A model generated the notes under the pieces. That model saw nothing but the letters and a program-made list of their open reading frames with translations. It was not told the DNA's origin and made no database searches. A stretch of 64,000 nt of DNA from Mycolicibacterium crocinum (lineage in GTDB: Bacteria; Actinomycetota; Actinomycetes; Mycobacteriales; Mycobacteriaceae), in NCBI RefSeq assembly GCF_022370635.2, contig NZ_CP092362.2, positions 1,178,001 to 1,242,000 on the forward strand. Direction: 5' to 3'. This document shows, one piece after another, positions 1 to 15,831 of this stretch. Positions within the stretch are counted from its first letter, which is position 1, and every line of letters begins with the position of its first letter. Both the position numbers and the translations under genes were made by a program.

Positions 1-1
1 G

Positions 2-880
2 CTGTTCACCGACTCGCTGACCGCCCTGGCCGGCGCCGGCATCCCGGACTACCAGATCGCTGCACCGCCCCAGCGCTGGAACGCCTTCGGCGTGGCCACC
101 GAATTGATGCAGGCCTTCTACGGCAACCAGTTCTACGGGGTGCAGATCGACAACGGCTCGCACACCGACGTCATCGCCGGCGACAACCCGTTCGCGTGGC
201 TCGGCGAGTTGCTCAGCACGATCATCGTCAAACCATCCCCGCCGGGCGCCAAGACGGCGGTGCGCACCTTCGCCTCGGGCTGGATCAACGACATCTACGC
301 CGGCCGCGGGCCGACCGATCCGCTTTACGGCATCTACGGCAGCCCCAACGACGGCACCTACGTGCCGAACCAACCGATCGTCATGGGGCAGGCGGGTGCG
401 GCGACGCTGCCCTCCCCACCGCCGGTCGACGTCACCCAGTACGCCGACGGCCAGCCCTGGTATGAGCAGGGCAGCGTCAAGCTGCCGTTCGCGTGGGGGC
501 TGGTCAACACCACCGCGGTCTACACGTTGAACGCGGACGGCTCGGTGCGGGTGCAGAACTCGGGTAACTATTTCGCGCCCAACGGCCCGAAGAGTCAGAT
601 CACGGGAACCGCGGTGTCGGTCAACCCGGCCTCCAACACCCGGTTGGACGTCGCCTTCTTCGGCATGACGCCCGGCACCTCAGAACCCGGCAACTACTGG
701 ATCCTCGACTACGACCCCGCCTACCAGTGGGTGATCGTCAGCGATCCGACCGGCTTCTCCGGCTACATCCTCACCCGCGATCAGACCGTGCCGGCCAGCG
801 AGTACAGCGCGCTGGTGACTCGGGCGCGTCAACTCGGGGTGTGGGGTCCGATCACCCGGACCCGCCAGTACGCCGTCTGA
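2..880 (+). CDS. 3' part of a hydrolase-lipocalin fusion protein (partial)
   Basis: The reading frame is open from base 2, so the gene begins upstream of the window. The visible 292 residues have two parts. The first ~130 residues resemble the C-terminal half of a mycobacterial secreted alpha/beta hydrolase, with NGSHTDVIAG placing a His where the catalytic histidine often lies. After a Pro-rich linker, residues ~145-290 look like a Blc-type bacterial lipocalin: QPWYEQGSVKLPF, then TAVYTLNADGSVRVQNSG and a C-terminal YILTRDQ strand. Lipocalins bind small hydrophobic ligands, and the hydrolase half could act on such a ligand, but that pairing is inference. A GTG at 92 could act as an internal start, but homologous-looking sequence continues upstream of it. 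Confidence 0.65.
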   Translation: MFTDSLTALAGAGIPDYQIAAPPQRWNAFGVATELMQAFYGNQFYGVQIDNGSHTDVIAGDNPFAWLGELLSTIIVKPSPPGAKTAVRTFASGWINDIYAGRGPTDPLYGIYGSPNDGTYVPNQPIVMGQAGAATLPSPPPVDVTQYADGQPWYEQGSVKLPFAWGLVNTTAVYTLNADGSVRVQNSGNYFAPNGPKSQITGTAVSVNPASNTRLDVAFFGMTPGTSEPGNYWILDYDPAYQWVIVSDPTGFSGYILTRDQTVPASEYSALVTRARQLGVWGPITRTRQYAV

Positions 881-1020
881 GGCGCTGTAGCGGGCAATTT
901 CCACACCAAACGCCGCGTCATCCCTTGACGGAAAGGCACAAACGGGTCAGTCTGTTCACCAGCATGTGTGCATGGGTAGCTAGATCGCCAGCCAGCGCCA
1001 GCCCGCCCGGCATGAGCTTG
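881..1020. other. intergenic region upstream of the rpoB promoter
   Basis: No convincing gene is visible between the lipocalin fusion gene and rpoB (881-1266, about 385 bases). Short ORFs here lack a plausible ribosome binding site and family resemblance. The distal part probably holds upstream promoter elements. The part from 1021 onward is the rpoB promoter and a leader of about 210 nt. Confidence 0.5.
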
Positions 1021-1049
1021 TTGAGGAATGCGCCGTCTTGCGCTATTGT
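1021..1049 (+). promoter_or_regulatory. candidate sigma-A promoter of rpoBC
   Basis: TTGAGG at 1021-1026 and TATTGT at 1044-1049 are separated by 17 nt, close to the mycobacterial housekeeping pattern (TTGAC-like, TAnnnT). Transcription would begin near 1056 and give a leader of about 210 nt before rpoB. Called by eye. 5'-end mapping would decide. Confidence 0.5.
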
Positions 1050-1248
1050 TGGACGTTGCGCTGGCTGCCTCCTGCCCACCTCAACCTGCACCTGACACCG
1101 CCGGTCCTCAAGTCTGAGTTAAGACATCCCAGCTCTGAGACCTGTTTGCATGTCGCGTGCGTCGGGGAAAAAGGCCGGGCCTCGAGTAGGCCAGCCGAAC
1201 CGATGCAGATATCGCGACCTCCCGGTTGATTCCGGTCTGTCGCATTAG

Positions 1249-4746
<3,498 letters not shown>

Positions 4747-4770
4747 ATCTCACCGATTGAATCTTTCTAG

Positions 4771-8748
<3,978 letters not shown>

Positions 8749-8760
8749 TCCTTTCTGCGC

Positions 8761-8819
8761 GAGCAGACGCAAAAGCCCCCGCACGCACGGCGTGTCGGGG
8801 GCTTTCGCGTCTTGTCGCG
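8761..8819 (+). terminator. rpoBC terminator, copy A of a 59-nt hairpin repeat
   Basis: A near-palindrome begins 12 nt after the rpoC stop. GCAAAAGCCCCCG pairs with CGGGGGCTTTCGC around a short loop, with T-rich sequence on the 3' side. This suits intrinsic termination, although GC-rich mycobacterial hairpins often lack a clean U tract. A second copy with 50 of 59 positions identical lies at 9754-9812 (compared by eye). Confidence 0.7.
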
Positions 8820-8858
8820 GACGATCCACAGCGGTGAATTGGCAACTGCAAGCCAAAC

Positions 8859-9755
8859 TTGCAGCATCGCGATGTGTTCATCGACGAGCTGTTTGCCGCC
8901 AACGGCGGACTCGCGACTACCGGAGATCTACTCACCGTGATGTCGCGTAAGTCGCTGGCAGCGCACGTCAACGCGGGTGCGCTCATCCGGGTTTGGCACG
9001 GCGTCTATGCCCTCTGCGAACCGGACACCATCACCCGGCTGGCGGCACTCGACCTCATAACGGGCAAGAAGATGGTCGCGTGCATGAACACCGCAGCCAG
9101 CCTTTACGGCTTCGATACCGAAAAGGCCAGGCGTATTCACGTGCTTGATCCGGGTGTTCGGGTGCGACCGACTACGGAATTGATGGTGCACCAGCGGGTC
9201 GGCGCGCCATTGCGTCGGATACATGGGCGGCTTGCTACAGCACCCGCATGGACCGCCGTCGAGATGGCCCGATCACTGCGGCGGCCGCGAGCCTTGGCGG
9301 TTCTTGATGCGGCCGTGCGGAGTACGACCTGCACAACGCCAGAATTGTGGTCGGCGGCAGAGGAGCAGAAGGGCCGTCGCGGGATCGTCAATGTCCGGGG
9401 ATTGCTGCCACACGTGGATCCCCGTGCCGAGTCGGCGATGGAAAGTGAAGCGCGACTGGTGTTCATCGACGGTGGCATCCCGCCGTCGACACTTCAGCAC
9501 GAGATTGTCGATCGCTGTGGCGACTTGTGGCGTGTCGACTTCGCATGGCCCGAGGCGATGGTGGCTGCTGAGTACGACAGCATGGAGTGGCATGCCAATC
9601 CGACAGCCTGGAAGCGCGACCGCATCAAGACGGCGAGACTGCAGGATATTGGTTGGACGCTGGTGCGCTTCGTCGTCGACGATGTGCGCCGGTATCCGGT
9701 CGAGTTGGTCGGGCGGGTGGCCAGGTGCATTGACGGCTTTCGAATCGCGGGTTGA
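8859..9755 (+). CDS. AbiEi-like / DUF559-domain protein
   Basis: 298 aa if it starts at TTG 8859. GTG 8874 is an alternative, and neither has a clear ribosome binding site. The N-terminal ~100 residues look like the winged-helix AbiEi antitoxin domain (FAANGGLATTGDLL, then RVWHGVYAL, a typical actinobacterial arrangement). The C-terminal ~90 residues resemble the DUF559/Vsr-like PD-(D/E)XK nuclease fold: WRVDFAWPEAMVAAEYDSMEWH, then KTARLQDIGWTLVRF. Such proteins are common and poorly characterised in mycobacteria. No AbiEii toxin gene is adjacent, so a toxin-antitoxin role is not supported. Its stop codon overlaps hairpin copy B, and copy A lies just upstream, so the gene sits between two repeats. 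Confidence 0.7.
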   Translation: MQHRDVFIDELFAANGGLATTGDLLTVMSRKSLAAHVNAGALIRVWHGVYALCEPDTITRLAALDLITGKKMVACMNTAASLYGFDTEKARRIHVLDPGVRVRPTTELMVHQRVGAPLRRIHGRLATAPAWTAVEMARSLRRPRALAVLDAAVRSTTCTTPELWSAAEEQKGRRGIVNVRGLLPHVDPRAESAMESEARLVFIDGGIPPSTLQHEIVDRCGDLWRVDFAWPEAMVAAEYDSMEWHANPTAWKRDRIKTARLQDIGWTLVRFVVDDVRRYPVELVGRVARCIDGFRIAG

Positions 9756-9812
9756 GTAGACGCAAAAGTCCCCGCATGCTCGGTGTGTCGGGGGCGTTTG
9801 CGTCTGCTCGCG
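9754..9812 (+). terminator. copy B of the 59-nt hairpin repeat
   Basis: This near-palindrome starts within the stop codon of the AbiEi-like gene: GACGCAAAAGTCCCCG against CGGGGGCGTTTGCGTC. It matches 8761-8819 at 50 of 59 positions with no gap. It probably terminates the AbiEi-like gene. The arms CGAGCAGACGCAAA and TTTGCGTCTGCTCG suggest a dispersed family rather than a simple gene duplication. Confidence 0.6.
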
Positions 9813-9888
9813 CGAAGAAAGTCGCGATGAGTTTGGCGGCCGGGCGAGGTCTACCTTGGCGACTGTCGACGAATTCCAGGAGGATCGC

Positions 9889-10536
9889 GTGACCCAGCTG
9901 CTTCGAGTCCACAACTTCATGCTGTCGCGCGACGGCTTCGGCGCGGGACTGGGCCAGTGCTTGGAGCGACCGTTCGGCGACGCCGACCAGCCCGCCCTGT
10001 TCGCCTGGGTCGGTGCGACAGCAAGCTGGGTGGGCCGCCGCGAGCCGGGCGGGACGCGCGGCCTCGACGACTACTTCACCCGCGACTATTTCAACAACAT
10101 CGGCGCGGAGATCATGGGCCGCAACAAGTTCAGCCCCTATCGCGGGCCGTGGGAGGACCATCCGGAATGGGAGGGCTGGTGGGGTGACGAGCCGCCCTTC
10201 CACACACCGGTATTCGTGATGACCCACCACGAGCGTCCGTCGCTGACGTTGGGGGAGACCACTTTTCATTTCGTCTCCGATGATCCGGCGAGCGTTCTGG
10301 AGCAGGCGAGGGCCGCCGCGGGCGGCAAGGACGTTCGGCTCGGTGGCGGTGCGGCCACGGTTCGTGAATTCCTCGATGCCGGTCTGGTCGACACCCTGCA
10401 CGTCGCCGTCGCGGACGTGGAGATCGGCGCCGGATCGCGGCTCTGGGAGTCCCCGGACGAGTTCGACGACGAGTTTCATCACGAAGTGGTGCCCAGCCCC
10501 AGCGGGGTCACCCATCACCTGTTCTGGCGGAGATGA
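9889..10536 (+). CDS. RibD C-terminal / dihydrofolate reductase-fold family protein
   Basis: 215 aa. It starts at GTG 9889, preceded by AGGAGG at 9878-9883. The protein has the DHFR-like fold of the RibD C-terminal family: N-terminal LRVHNFMLSRDGF, a central EIMGRNKFSPYRGPW, and the late glycine-rich cofactor segment KDVRLGGGAATVREFLDAGLVDTLHVAVADV. Members are NADPH-dependent reductases whose substrates are mostly unknown. True folate reductase activity should not be assumed. It lies upstream of nfo with 41 nt between. Confidence 0.8.
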   Translation: MTQLLRVHNFMLSRDGFGAGLGQCLERPFGDADQPALFAWVGATASWVGRREPGGTRGLDDYFTRDYFNNIGAEIMGRNKFSPYRGPWEDHPEWEGWWGDEPPFHTPVFVMTHHERPSLTLGETTFHFVSDDPASVLEQARAAAGGKDVRLGGGAATVREFLDAGLVDTLHVAVADVEIGAGSRLWESPDEFDDEFHHEVVPSPSGVTHHLFWRR

Positions 10537-10577
10537 CGGCTGTGCGTGGCGTCGGTGGGCGCGCCTAGACTCGACAC

Positions 10578-11330
10578 GTGCTCATTGGTTCCCATGTCCA
10601 TGGCGACGATCCGCTGGCCGCCGCGGCGGCTGACGGCGCCGAGGTGGTGCAGTTCTTCCTCGGCAATCCGCAGAGCTGGAAGAAGCCCAAGCCGCGCGAG
10701 GACGCCGAGACGCTCAAGGCGTCCTCGGTCCCGCTGTACGTGCATGCGCCGTATCTGATCAATGTGGCGTCGGCGAACAACCGGGTGCGGATCCCGTCGC
10801 GCAAGATCCTGCAGGACACCTGCGATGCGGCCGCCGAGATCGATGCGACCGCGGTGATCGTGCACGGCGGCCACGCCGATGACAATGACATGGAGGCCGG
10901 TTTCGAGCGCTGGGTCAAGGCTCTGCAGTACCTCGAAAGCGACGTCCCGGTGTATCTGGAGAACACCGCGGGCGGCGATCACGCGATGGCCCGCCACTTC
11001 GACACCATCGCCCGGCTGTGGGAGCGCATCGCCGACACCGGCATCGGATTCTGCCTCGACACCTGCCATGCCTGGGCGGCCGGCGAGGAGTTGATCGACG
11101 CCGTCGAGCGCATCAAGGCCATCACCGGTCGCATCGACCTGGTGCACTGCAACGATTCCCGCGACGCCAAGGGATCCGGCGCCGACCGGCACGCGAATTT
11201 CGGTACCGGACAGATAGATCCGCAACTTCTGGTCGCGGTGGTTCAGGCAGCCGATGCGCCGGTGATTTGTGAGACCGCCGACGAGGGGCGCAAGGACGAC
11301 ATCGCTTTTCTGCGGGAGCACCTCTCCTGA
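10578..11330 (+). CDS. nfo: endonuclease IV, apurinic/apyrimidinic DNA repair
   Basis: 250 aa, the size of mycobacterial End/Nfo (M. tuberculosis Rv0670). It cleaves DNA 5' of abasic sites in base excision repair and removes blocked 3' ends, using metal ions in a TIM barrel. Family motifs are visible: GSHVH at the N-terminus, [68 protein letters not shown] and VICETADEG, supplying the metal-binding His, Asp and Glu. The next gene begins 2 nt after the stop, so the two are probably cotranscribed, as in M. tuberculosis. Confidence 0.95.
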   Translation: MLIGSHVHGDDPLAAAAADGAEVVQFFLGNPQSWKKPKPREDAETLKASSVPLYVHAPYLINVASANNRVRIPSRKILQDTCDAAAEIDATAVIVHGGHADDNDMEAGFERWVKALQYLESDVPVYLENTAGGDHAMARHFDTIARLWERIADTGIGFCLDTCHAWAAGEELIDAVERIKAITGRIDLVHCNDSRDAKGSGADRHANFGTGQIDPQLLVAVVQAADAPVICETADEGRKDDIAFLREHLS

Positions 11331-11332
11331 CC

Positions 11333-12166
11333 GTGTGGGTTCGTCGAGTCGCGCTGCTGCTGGCGCTGTGCCTGGTGGCGGCCTGCGCTCCCGTCGCGAC
11401 CGGCTTTGCGCCGGGCGCCAGCCTGCACCGGATCAACGTCGGCGGTGTGGATCGCGTCTATCGGCTGTACGTTCCCGACGGCTTGCCGCCGTCGGCGCCG
11501 CTGGTCGTGATGTTGCACGGCTGGACCGGCAGCGCCGAGCAGGCGGAACGGCAGTACGGCTGGAACGGTAAGGCCGACTCCGCCAAGTTCGTGGTCGCCT
11601 ACCCCGACGGCGTCGGTGAGTCGTGGAACGTCGACAGCTGCTGCGGAAAGGCCAGGGACGACAAGGTCGACGACGTCGGTTTCATCACCGCCGCCGTCCA
11701 CAACATCACCGACAACCTGGATATCGACACATCGCGCATCTATGCCGCCGGGATCAGCAACGGCGGGATCATGGCCTACAAATTAGCCTGCAACACAAGT
11801 CTTTTCGCGGCGATCGGGCCGGACGCCGCCACGATGCTCTCGCCGTGCCCGGCGCCGCACCCGGCGTCGGTGCTGCACATCCACGGCACCGACGACCGGT
11901 TGGTGCGCTACGACGGCCGGCCCGGGACCGTGCTCCCGATCCCGACCATGACGCCGCCCGATGTCAACGCCTTCTGGCGCAACGTCGACCAATGCGAACA
12001 GCCGACGACCACCGTCGACGGAGACCTGACGACGTCGGTGGCCACTTGTCCGAGTGGGCGTAGCGTCGAGCTGATCACCGTGGCCGGCGGCGGGCACGAC
12101 TGGCCGTCGTTCGCCACGGAGAAGGTGTGGGATTTCTTCGCCGCGCATCCCGGGCGGCCGAGCTAG
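11333..12166 (+). CDS. lpqP: LpqP-like lipoprotein esterase (PHB depolymerase-type alpha/beta hydrolase)
   Basis: 277 aa from GTG 11333. The N-terminus is a lipoprotein signal (LLLALCLVAACAP, lipobox VAAC), so the protein should be lipid-anchored outside the membrane. The body is an alpha/beta hydrolase of the polyhydroxybutyrate depolymerase/feruloyl esterase type: oxyanion-hole MLHGWTGSAEQ, nucleophile elbow AAGISNGGIMAYKLAC, then HIHGTDD (Asp) and GGGHDWP (His). It follows nfo as Rv0671 follows Rv0670. The natural substrate is unknown. Its stop codon shares CTAG with the convergent cupin gene. Confidence 0.85.
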   Translation: MWVRRVALLLALCLVAACAPVATGFAPGASLHRINVGGVDRVYRLYVPDGLPPSAPLVVMLHGWTGSAEQAERQYGWNGKADSAKFVVAYPDGVGESWNVDSCCGKARDDKVDDVGFITAAVHNITDNLDIDTSRIYAAGISNGGIMAYKLACNTSLFAAIGPDAATMLSPCPAPHPASVLHIHGTDDRLVRYDGRPGTVLPIPTMTPPDVNAFWRNVDQCEQPTTTVDGDLTTSVATCPSGRSVELITVAGGGHDWPSFATEKVWDFFAAHPGRPS

Positions 12167-12498
12167 GTGAGATAGACCTTCCGCAGCGTCTCGGTGACTG
12201 TCCACACCGTCTTAGTGCCCTTCGCCAGGTGCACCACATCACCGGCGGCCAGGGTGATCATGGGGGTGCCGTCCTCGAATTCGACGGTCGCCGCACCGGA
12301 GAGCACCACGAACACTTCTTCGGCCTCGACGTCGCGCATCACGCCGGGCGTCATCTCCCACACCCCGACCTCGAGCCCGCCGAAGGTTCCGAGTTCGGCT
12401 ATCCCGGTGTGCGGCTCACCGCCCAGGGACTGGTCGGCAGGCACGGGTTGGTGTTCGAGCCACTGAGTGGCCGCGTGGACGACGGAGTTCGGCTTCAC
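12163..12498 (-). CDS. small cupin-domain protein
   Basis: 111 aa single-domain cupin. The second half carries the beta-barrel pattern: GVWEMTPGVMRDVEAEEVFVVLSG, then TLAAGDVVHLAKGTKTVWTVTETLRKVYL, as in the DUF861/EutQ-like group. The usual two-His motif is poorly preserved (VMRDVEAEE), so metal binding is uncertain. It may be a sugar, acyl or regulatory ligand-binding protein. It is divergent from fadE8 with 62 nt between the starts and convergent with lpqP, sharing the CTAG stop. Confidence 0.8.
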   Translation of the reverse strand: MKPNSVVHAATQWLEHQPVPADQSLGGEPHTGIAELGTFGGLEVGVWEMTPGVMRDVEAEEVFVVLSGAATVEFEDGTPMITLAAGDVVHLAKGTKTVWTVTETLRKVYLT

Positions 12499-12560
12499 AC
12501 CGTCCAGCCTGCCATATTACGTATCTTGTGCGATTGTCGAAGAAATGTAACAGTGGTGTC

Positions 12561-14189
12561 ATGTCGGATACGCATGTCGTCACCAACCAGGTCCCGCCGC
12601 TGGTGGACCACAACCCGGCCAGCTCGCCGGTCCTGATCGAGGCCCTGATCCGCGAAGGCGGCCAGTGGGGCGTCGACGAGGTCACCGAGCTCGGTGCGCT
12701 ATCGGGCAGCGCCCAGGCCCAGCGCTGGGGTGAGCTGGCCGACCGCAATCAGCCGATCCTGCACACCCACGATCGCTATGGCCACCGCGTCGACGAGATC
12801 GAGTACGACCCGGCCTATCACGAGCTGATGCGCACGGCCATCGCCCACGGCGTGCACGCCGCGCCGTGGGCCGACGACCGTCCCGGCGCCCACGTGGTCC
12901 GCGCGGCCAAGATGGGGGTGTGGACTCCGGAGCCCGGCCACGTCTGCCCGATCTCGATGACGTACGCCGTCGTCCCCGCACTGCGCCACAATCCCGAGCT
13001 CGCCACGATCTACGAGCCGCTGCTGACCAGCCGCCAGTACGACCCCGAACTGAAGGTGCCCGCCACCAAGGTCGGCATCACCGCGGGGATGTCGATGACG
13101 GAGAAGCAGGGCGGCTCCGATGTTCGCGCCGGCACCACCCAGGCCCTCCCCAACGGCGACGGCAGCTACACCCTCACCGGCCACAAGTGGTTCACCTCCG
13201 CGGCGATGAGCGACATCTTCCTGGTGCTGGCCCAGGCTCCCGGCGGCTTGAGCTGCTTCATGCTGCCGCGGGTGCTGCCCGACGGCACCCGCAACCGAAT
13301 GTTCCTGCAGCGCTTGAAGGACAAGCTCGGCAATCACGCCAATGCCTCCAGTGAGGTGGAGTACGACGGCGCCATCGCCTGGCTGGTCGGTGAGGAAGGC
13401 CGCGGCGTTCCGACCATCATCGAGATGGTCAACCTCACCCGGCTGGACTGCACGTTGGGCAGCGCCACCAGCATGCGCAGCGGCCTGACCCGCGCCGTAC
13501 ACCACGCCCAACACCGAAAGGCGTTCGGCGCCTATCTGATCGACCAGCCGTTGATGCGCAACGTGATCGCCGACCTCGCCGTCGAGGCGGAGGCGGCCAC
13601 CATCGTCGCGATGCGGATGGCCGGGGCCACCGACGCCGTCGTCCGCGGTGACGACAGGGAGGCGATGCTGCGCCGGATCGGTCTGGCTGCCGCCAAGTAC
13701 TGGGTGTGCAAGCGCGCCACCCCGCACGCCGCCGAGGCGATGGAGTGCCTGGGCGGCAACGGCTATGCCGAAGAGTCCGGCATGCCGCGGCTCTACCGCG
13801 AAGCACCGCTGATGGGCATCTGGGAGGGCTCGGGCAACGTCAGCGCACTGGACACGTTGCGCGCCATGGCAACCCGGCCCGAGTGCGTCGGCGTACTGTT
13901 CGACGAGCTGGCCACCACAGCAGGTCAGGATGCCCGGCTGGACGCCCACGTGTCCGAATTGCGGTCGGAACTGGAGAACCTCGACGCCATCGAGTACCGC
14001 GCGCGCACGATCGCCGAAGACATCACGGTGGCGCTGCAGGGTTCGCTGCTGGTCCGTCACGGCCATCCGGCGGTGGCCGAGGCGTTCCTGGCCACCCGGG
14101 TCGGCGGCAACTGGGGCGGCGCGTTCGGCACGCTGCCTGCCGGGCTCGACCTCGCGCCGATCATTGAGCGCTGCCTGGTGAAGGGATGA
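12561..14189 (+). CDS. fadE8: acyl-CoA dehydrogenase, AidB/FadE8 type
   Basis: 542 aa. The start ATG at 12561 (MSDTHVVTNQ) matches the family N-terminus. FAD-dependent acyl-CoA dehydrogenase of the AidB-like subgroup. Visible motifs are KVGITAGMSMTEKQGGSDVRAGTT (flavin/substrate loop), LTGHKWFTSAAMSD, and the C-terminal ECLGGNGYAEESGMPRLYREAPLMGIWEGSGNV, which includes AidB-type FAD contacts. It should catalyse or resemble the first oxidation of a CoA-linked acyl chain. AidB relatives also bind DNA, so the exact role is open. It leads a tight operon (fadE8-echA4-PaaX-echA5) that matches M. tuberculosis Rv0672-Rv0675. The stop overlaps the next ATG by 4 nt. Confidence 0.92.
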   Translation: MSDTHVVTNQVPPLVDHNPASSPVLIEALIREGGQWGVDEVTELGALSGSAQAQRWGELADRNQPILHTHDRYGHRVDEIEYDPAYHELMRTAIAHGVHAAPWADDRPGAHVVRAAKMGVWTPEPGHVCPISMTYAVVPALRHNPELATIYEPLLTSRQYDPELKVPATKVGITAGMSMTEKQGGSDVRAGTTQALPNGDGSYTLTGHKWFTSAAMSDIFLVLAQAPGGLSCFMLPRVLPDGTRNRMFLQRLKDKLGNHANASSEVEYDGAIAWLVGEEGRGVPTIIEMVNLTRLDCTLGSATSMRSGLTRAVHHAQHRKAFGAYLIDQPLMRNVIADLAVEAEAATIVAMRMAGATDAVVRGDDREAMLRRIGLAAAKYWVCKRATPHAAEAMECLGGNGYAEESGMPRLYREAPLMGIWEGSGNVSALDTLRAMATRPECVGVLFDELATTAGQDARLDAHVSELRSELENLDAIEYRARTIAEDITVALQGSLLVRHGHPAVAEAFLATRVGGNWGGAFGTLPAGLDLAPIIERCLVKG

Positions 14190-15094
14190 CCGAACTCAAG
14201 ACGATGACCTACGAGGTCACCGATCGTGTTGCGCGCATTACCTTCAACCGCCCGGAGAAAGGCAACGCGATCGTCGCGGACACTCCGCTGGAGCTGGCCG
14301 CATTGGTCGAGCGGGCCGACCTCGACCCGAATGTGCACGTGATTCTCGTGTCCGGTCGCGGCGAGGGGTTCTGCGCCGGCTTCGACCTCGGTGCCTACGC
14401 CGACGGCTCATCCTCGGCGGGTGGTGGCGACCGCCAGGGCACGGTGCTCGACGGCAAGACGCAGGCCGTCAACCACAGGGCCGACCGCCCGTGGGACCCG
14501 ATGATCGACTATCAGATGATGAGCCGCTTCGTGCGCGGCTTCTCCAGCCTGATGCACGCCGACAAGCCGACCGTGGTGAAGATCCACGGCTATTGCGTGG
14601 CCGGCGGCACCGACATCGCGCTGCACGCCGACCAGGTGATCGCCGCATCCGATGCCAAGATCGGATATCCGCCCACCCGGGTGTGGGGAGTCCCGGCCGC
14701 CGGGCTGTGGGCGCACCGGCTCGGTGATCAACGCGCCAAACGCCTTCTGCTGACCGGGGATTGCATCACCGGCGCGCAGGCCGCCGAGTGGGGCCTGGCG
14801 ATCGAGGCGCCCGACCCGGCCGACCTCGACGAGCGCACCGAACGGCTTGTCGAACGTATCGCCGCGGTACCGGTCAACCAGTTGATCATGGTGAAGCTGG
14901 CCATGAACACCGCGCTGTATCAGCAGGGTGTGGCGACCAGTCGGATGGTCAGCACGGTGTTCGACGGTATCGCCCGGCACACCCCGGAGGGGCACGCGTT
15001 CGTCGCCGACGCCCGCGAGCACGGATTCCGGGAGGCGGTGCGCCACCGCGACGAACCGTTCGGTGATCACGGGCGCCGCGCCTCGGGAGTGTGA
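14186..15094 (+). CDS. echA4: enoyl-CoA hydratase/isomerase family protein
   Basis: 302 aa crotonase-fold protein, ATG at 14186 overlapping the fadE8 stop. Motifs: ARITFNRPEKGNAIV (N-terminus), VSGRGEGFCAGFDLGAYADG (oxyanion hole), KIHGYCVAGGTDIALHADQVIAASDAKIGYPPTRVWGVPA (CoA site). The classical hydratase glutamates are not obvious, so the reaction could be hydration, isomerisation or another crotonase chemistry. Operon position and order agree with Rv0673. Probably works with FadE8 on one CoA ester. Confidence 0.88.
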   Translation: MTELKTMTYEVTDRVARITFNRPEKGNAIVADTPLELAALVERADLDPNVHVILVSGRGEGFCAGFDLGAYADGSSSAGGGDRQGTVLDGKTQAVNHRADRPWDPMIDYQMMSRFVRGFSSLMHADKPTVVKIHGYCVAGGTDIALHADQVIAASDAKIGYPPTRVWGVPAAGLWAHRLGDQRAKRLLLTGDCITGAQAAEWGLAIEAPDPADLDERTERLVERIAAVPVNQLIMVKLAMNTALYQQGVATSRMVSTVFDGIARHTPEGHAFVADAREHGFREAVRHRDEPFGDHGRRASGV

Positions 15095-15831
15095 GCGTGC
15101 CGCAGTCGTTGGCGAAGATGACCGCCCGGTCGGTGGTGCTGAGCGTCTTGCTCGGCGCCCACCCGGCGTGGGCGACCTCGGCCGAACTGCTGCAGCTGAC
15201 ATCGGATTTCGGTATCCGCGAGCAGACCTTGCGGGTGGCACTGACGCGGATGGTGGCCGCCGGTGACCTGGTGCGCTCCGATGACGGCTACCGGCTGTCC
15301 CAGCGGCTGCTGAACCGTCAGCGTCGCCAGGACGATGCGCTCGATCCACGCACCCGCGACTGGGGCGGCGAGTGGGTCACCCTACTGATCACGGCGGTCG
15401 GTATGGATGCCCGGGCCCGTGCTGCGTTGCGAAATACCTTGCAGATCATGCGGTTCGGTGAAATTCGCGAAGGAGTCTGGATGCGTCCGGACAACCTCGA
15501 CGACGAGCTGCCCGTAGAGATCGCCGAACGAGTGCGGGTGCTGCGCGCCCGTGACGCCGACCCGGCAGAGTTGGCCGGGCAACTGTGGGATCTTCCCGAC
15601 TGGGCGGCCACCGGTCGGCGGCTGCTGGACGAGATCGCCGCCGCCGACGACATTCCCGCGCGGTTTCGTGCCGCGGCCGCGATCGTGCGACATCTGCTCA
15701 CCGATCCGGTTCTGCCGAACGAGCTGCTGCCGGCGCGCTGGCCCGGCGCCGAACTTCGACGGGCCTACGCAGACTTCGCCGCCGAACTGGTCGCGCGGCG
15801 GGATGAGGGACGACTGGTGGAGGCGACATGA
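15091..15831 (+). CDS. PaaX-family transcriptional regulator
   Basis: 246 aa, GTG at 15091 overlapping the previous stop by 4 nt. The N-terminal winged helix (TARSVVLSVLLGAHPAWATSAELLQLTSDFGIREQTLRVALTRMVAAGDLVR) and the long alpha-helical C-terminal part match PaaX, the repressor of phenylacetate catabolism that responds to an aryl-CoA. Here it lies inside an acyl-CoA operon (Rv0674 position), so autoregulation by a CoA intermediate is likely. The operator is probably in the 62-bp fadE8-cupin gap. Confidence 0.85.
   Translation: MSVPQSLAKMTARSVVLSVLLGAHPAWATSAELLQLTSDFGIREQTLRVALTRMVAAGDLVRSDDGYRLSQRLLNRQRRQDDALDPRTRDWGGEWVTLLITAVGMDARARAALRNTLQIMRFGEIREGVWMRPDNLDDELPVEIAERVRVLRARDADPAELAGQLWDLPDWAATGRRLLDEIAAADDIPARFRAAAAIVRHLLTDPVLPNELLPARWPGAELRRAYADFAAELVARRDEGRLVEAT

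Noticed and set aside
881..1248. Small open frames upstream of rpoB as new genes
   Set aside because: No ribosome binding site, no homology signs, Arg/Pro/Ser-rich composition, and they overlap the promoter and leader.
8859..9755. AbiE type IV toxin-antitoxin system
   Set aside because: The antitoxin-like N-terminal domain is present, but no AbiEii nucleotidyltransferase gene is next to it, and stand-alone AbiEi/DUF559 proteins are common.
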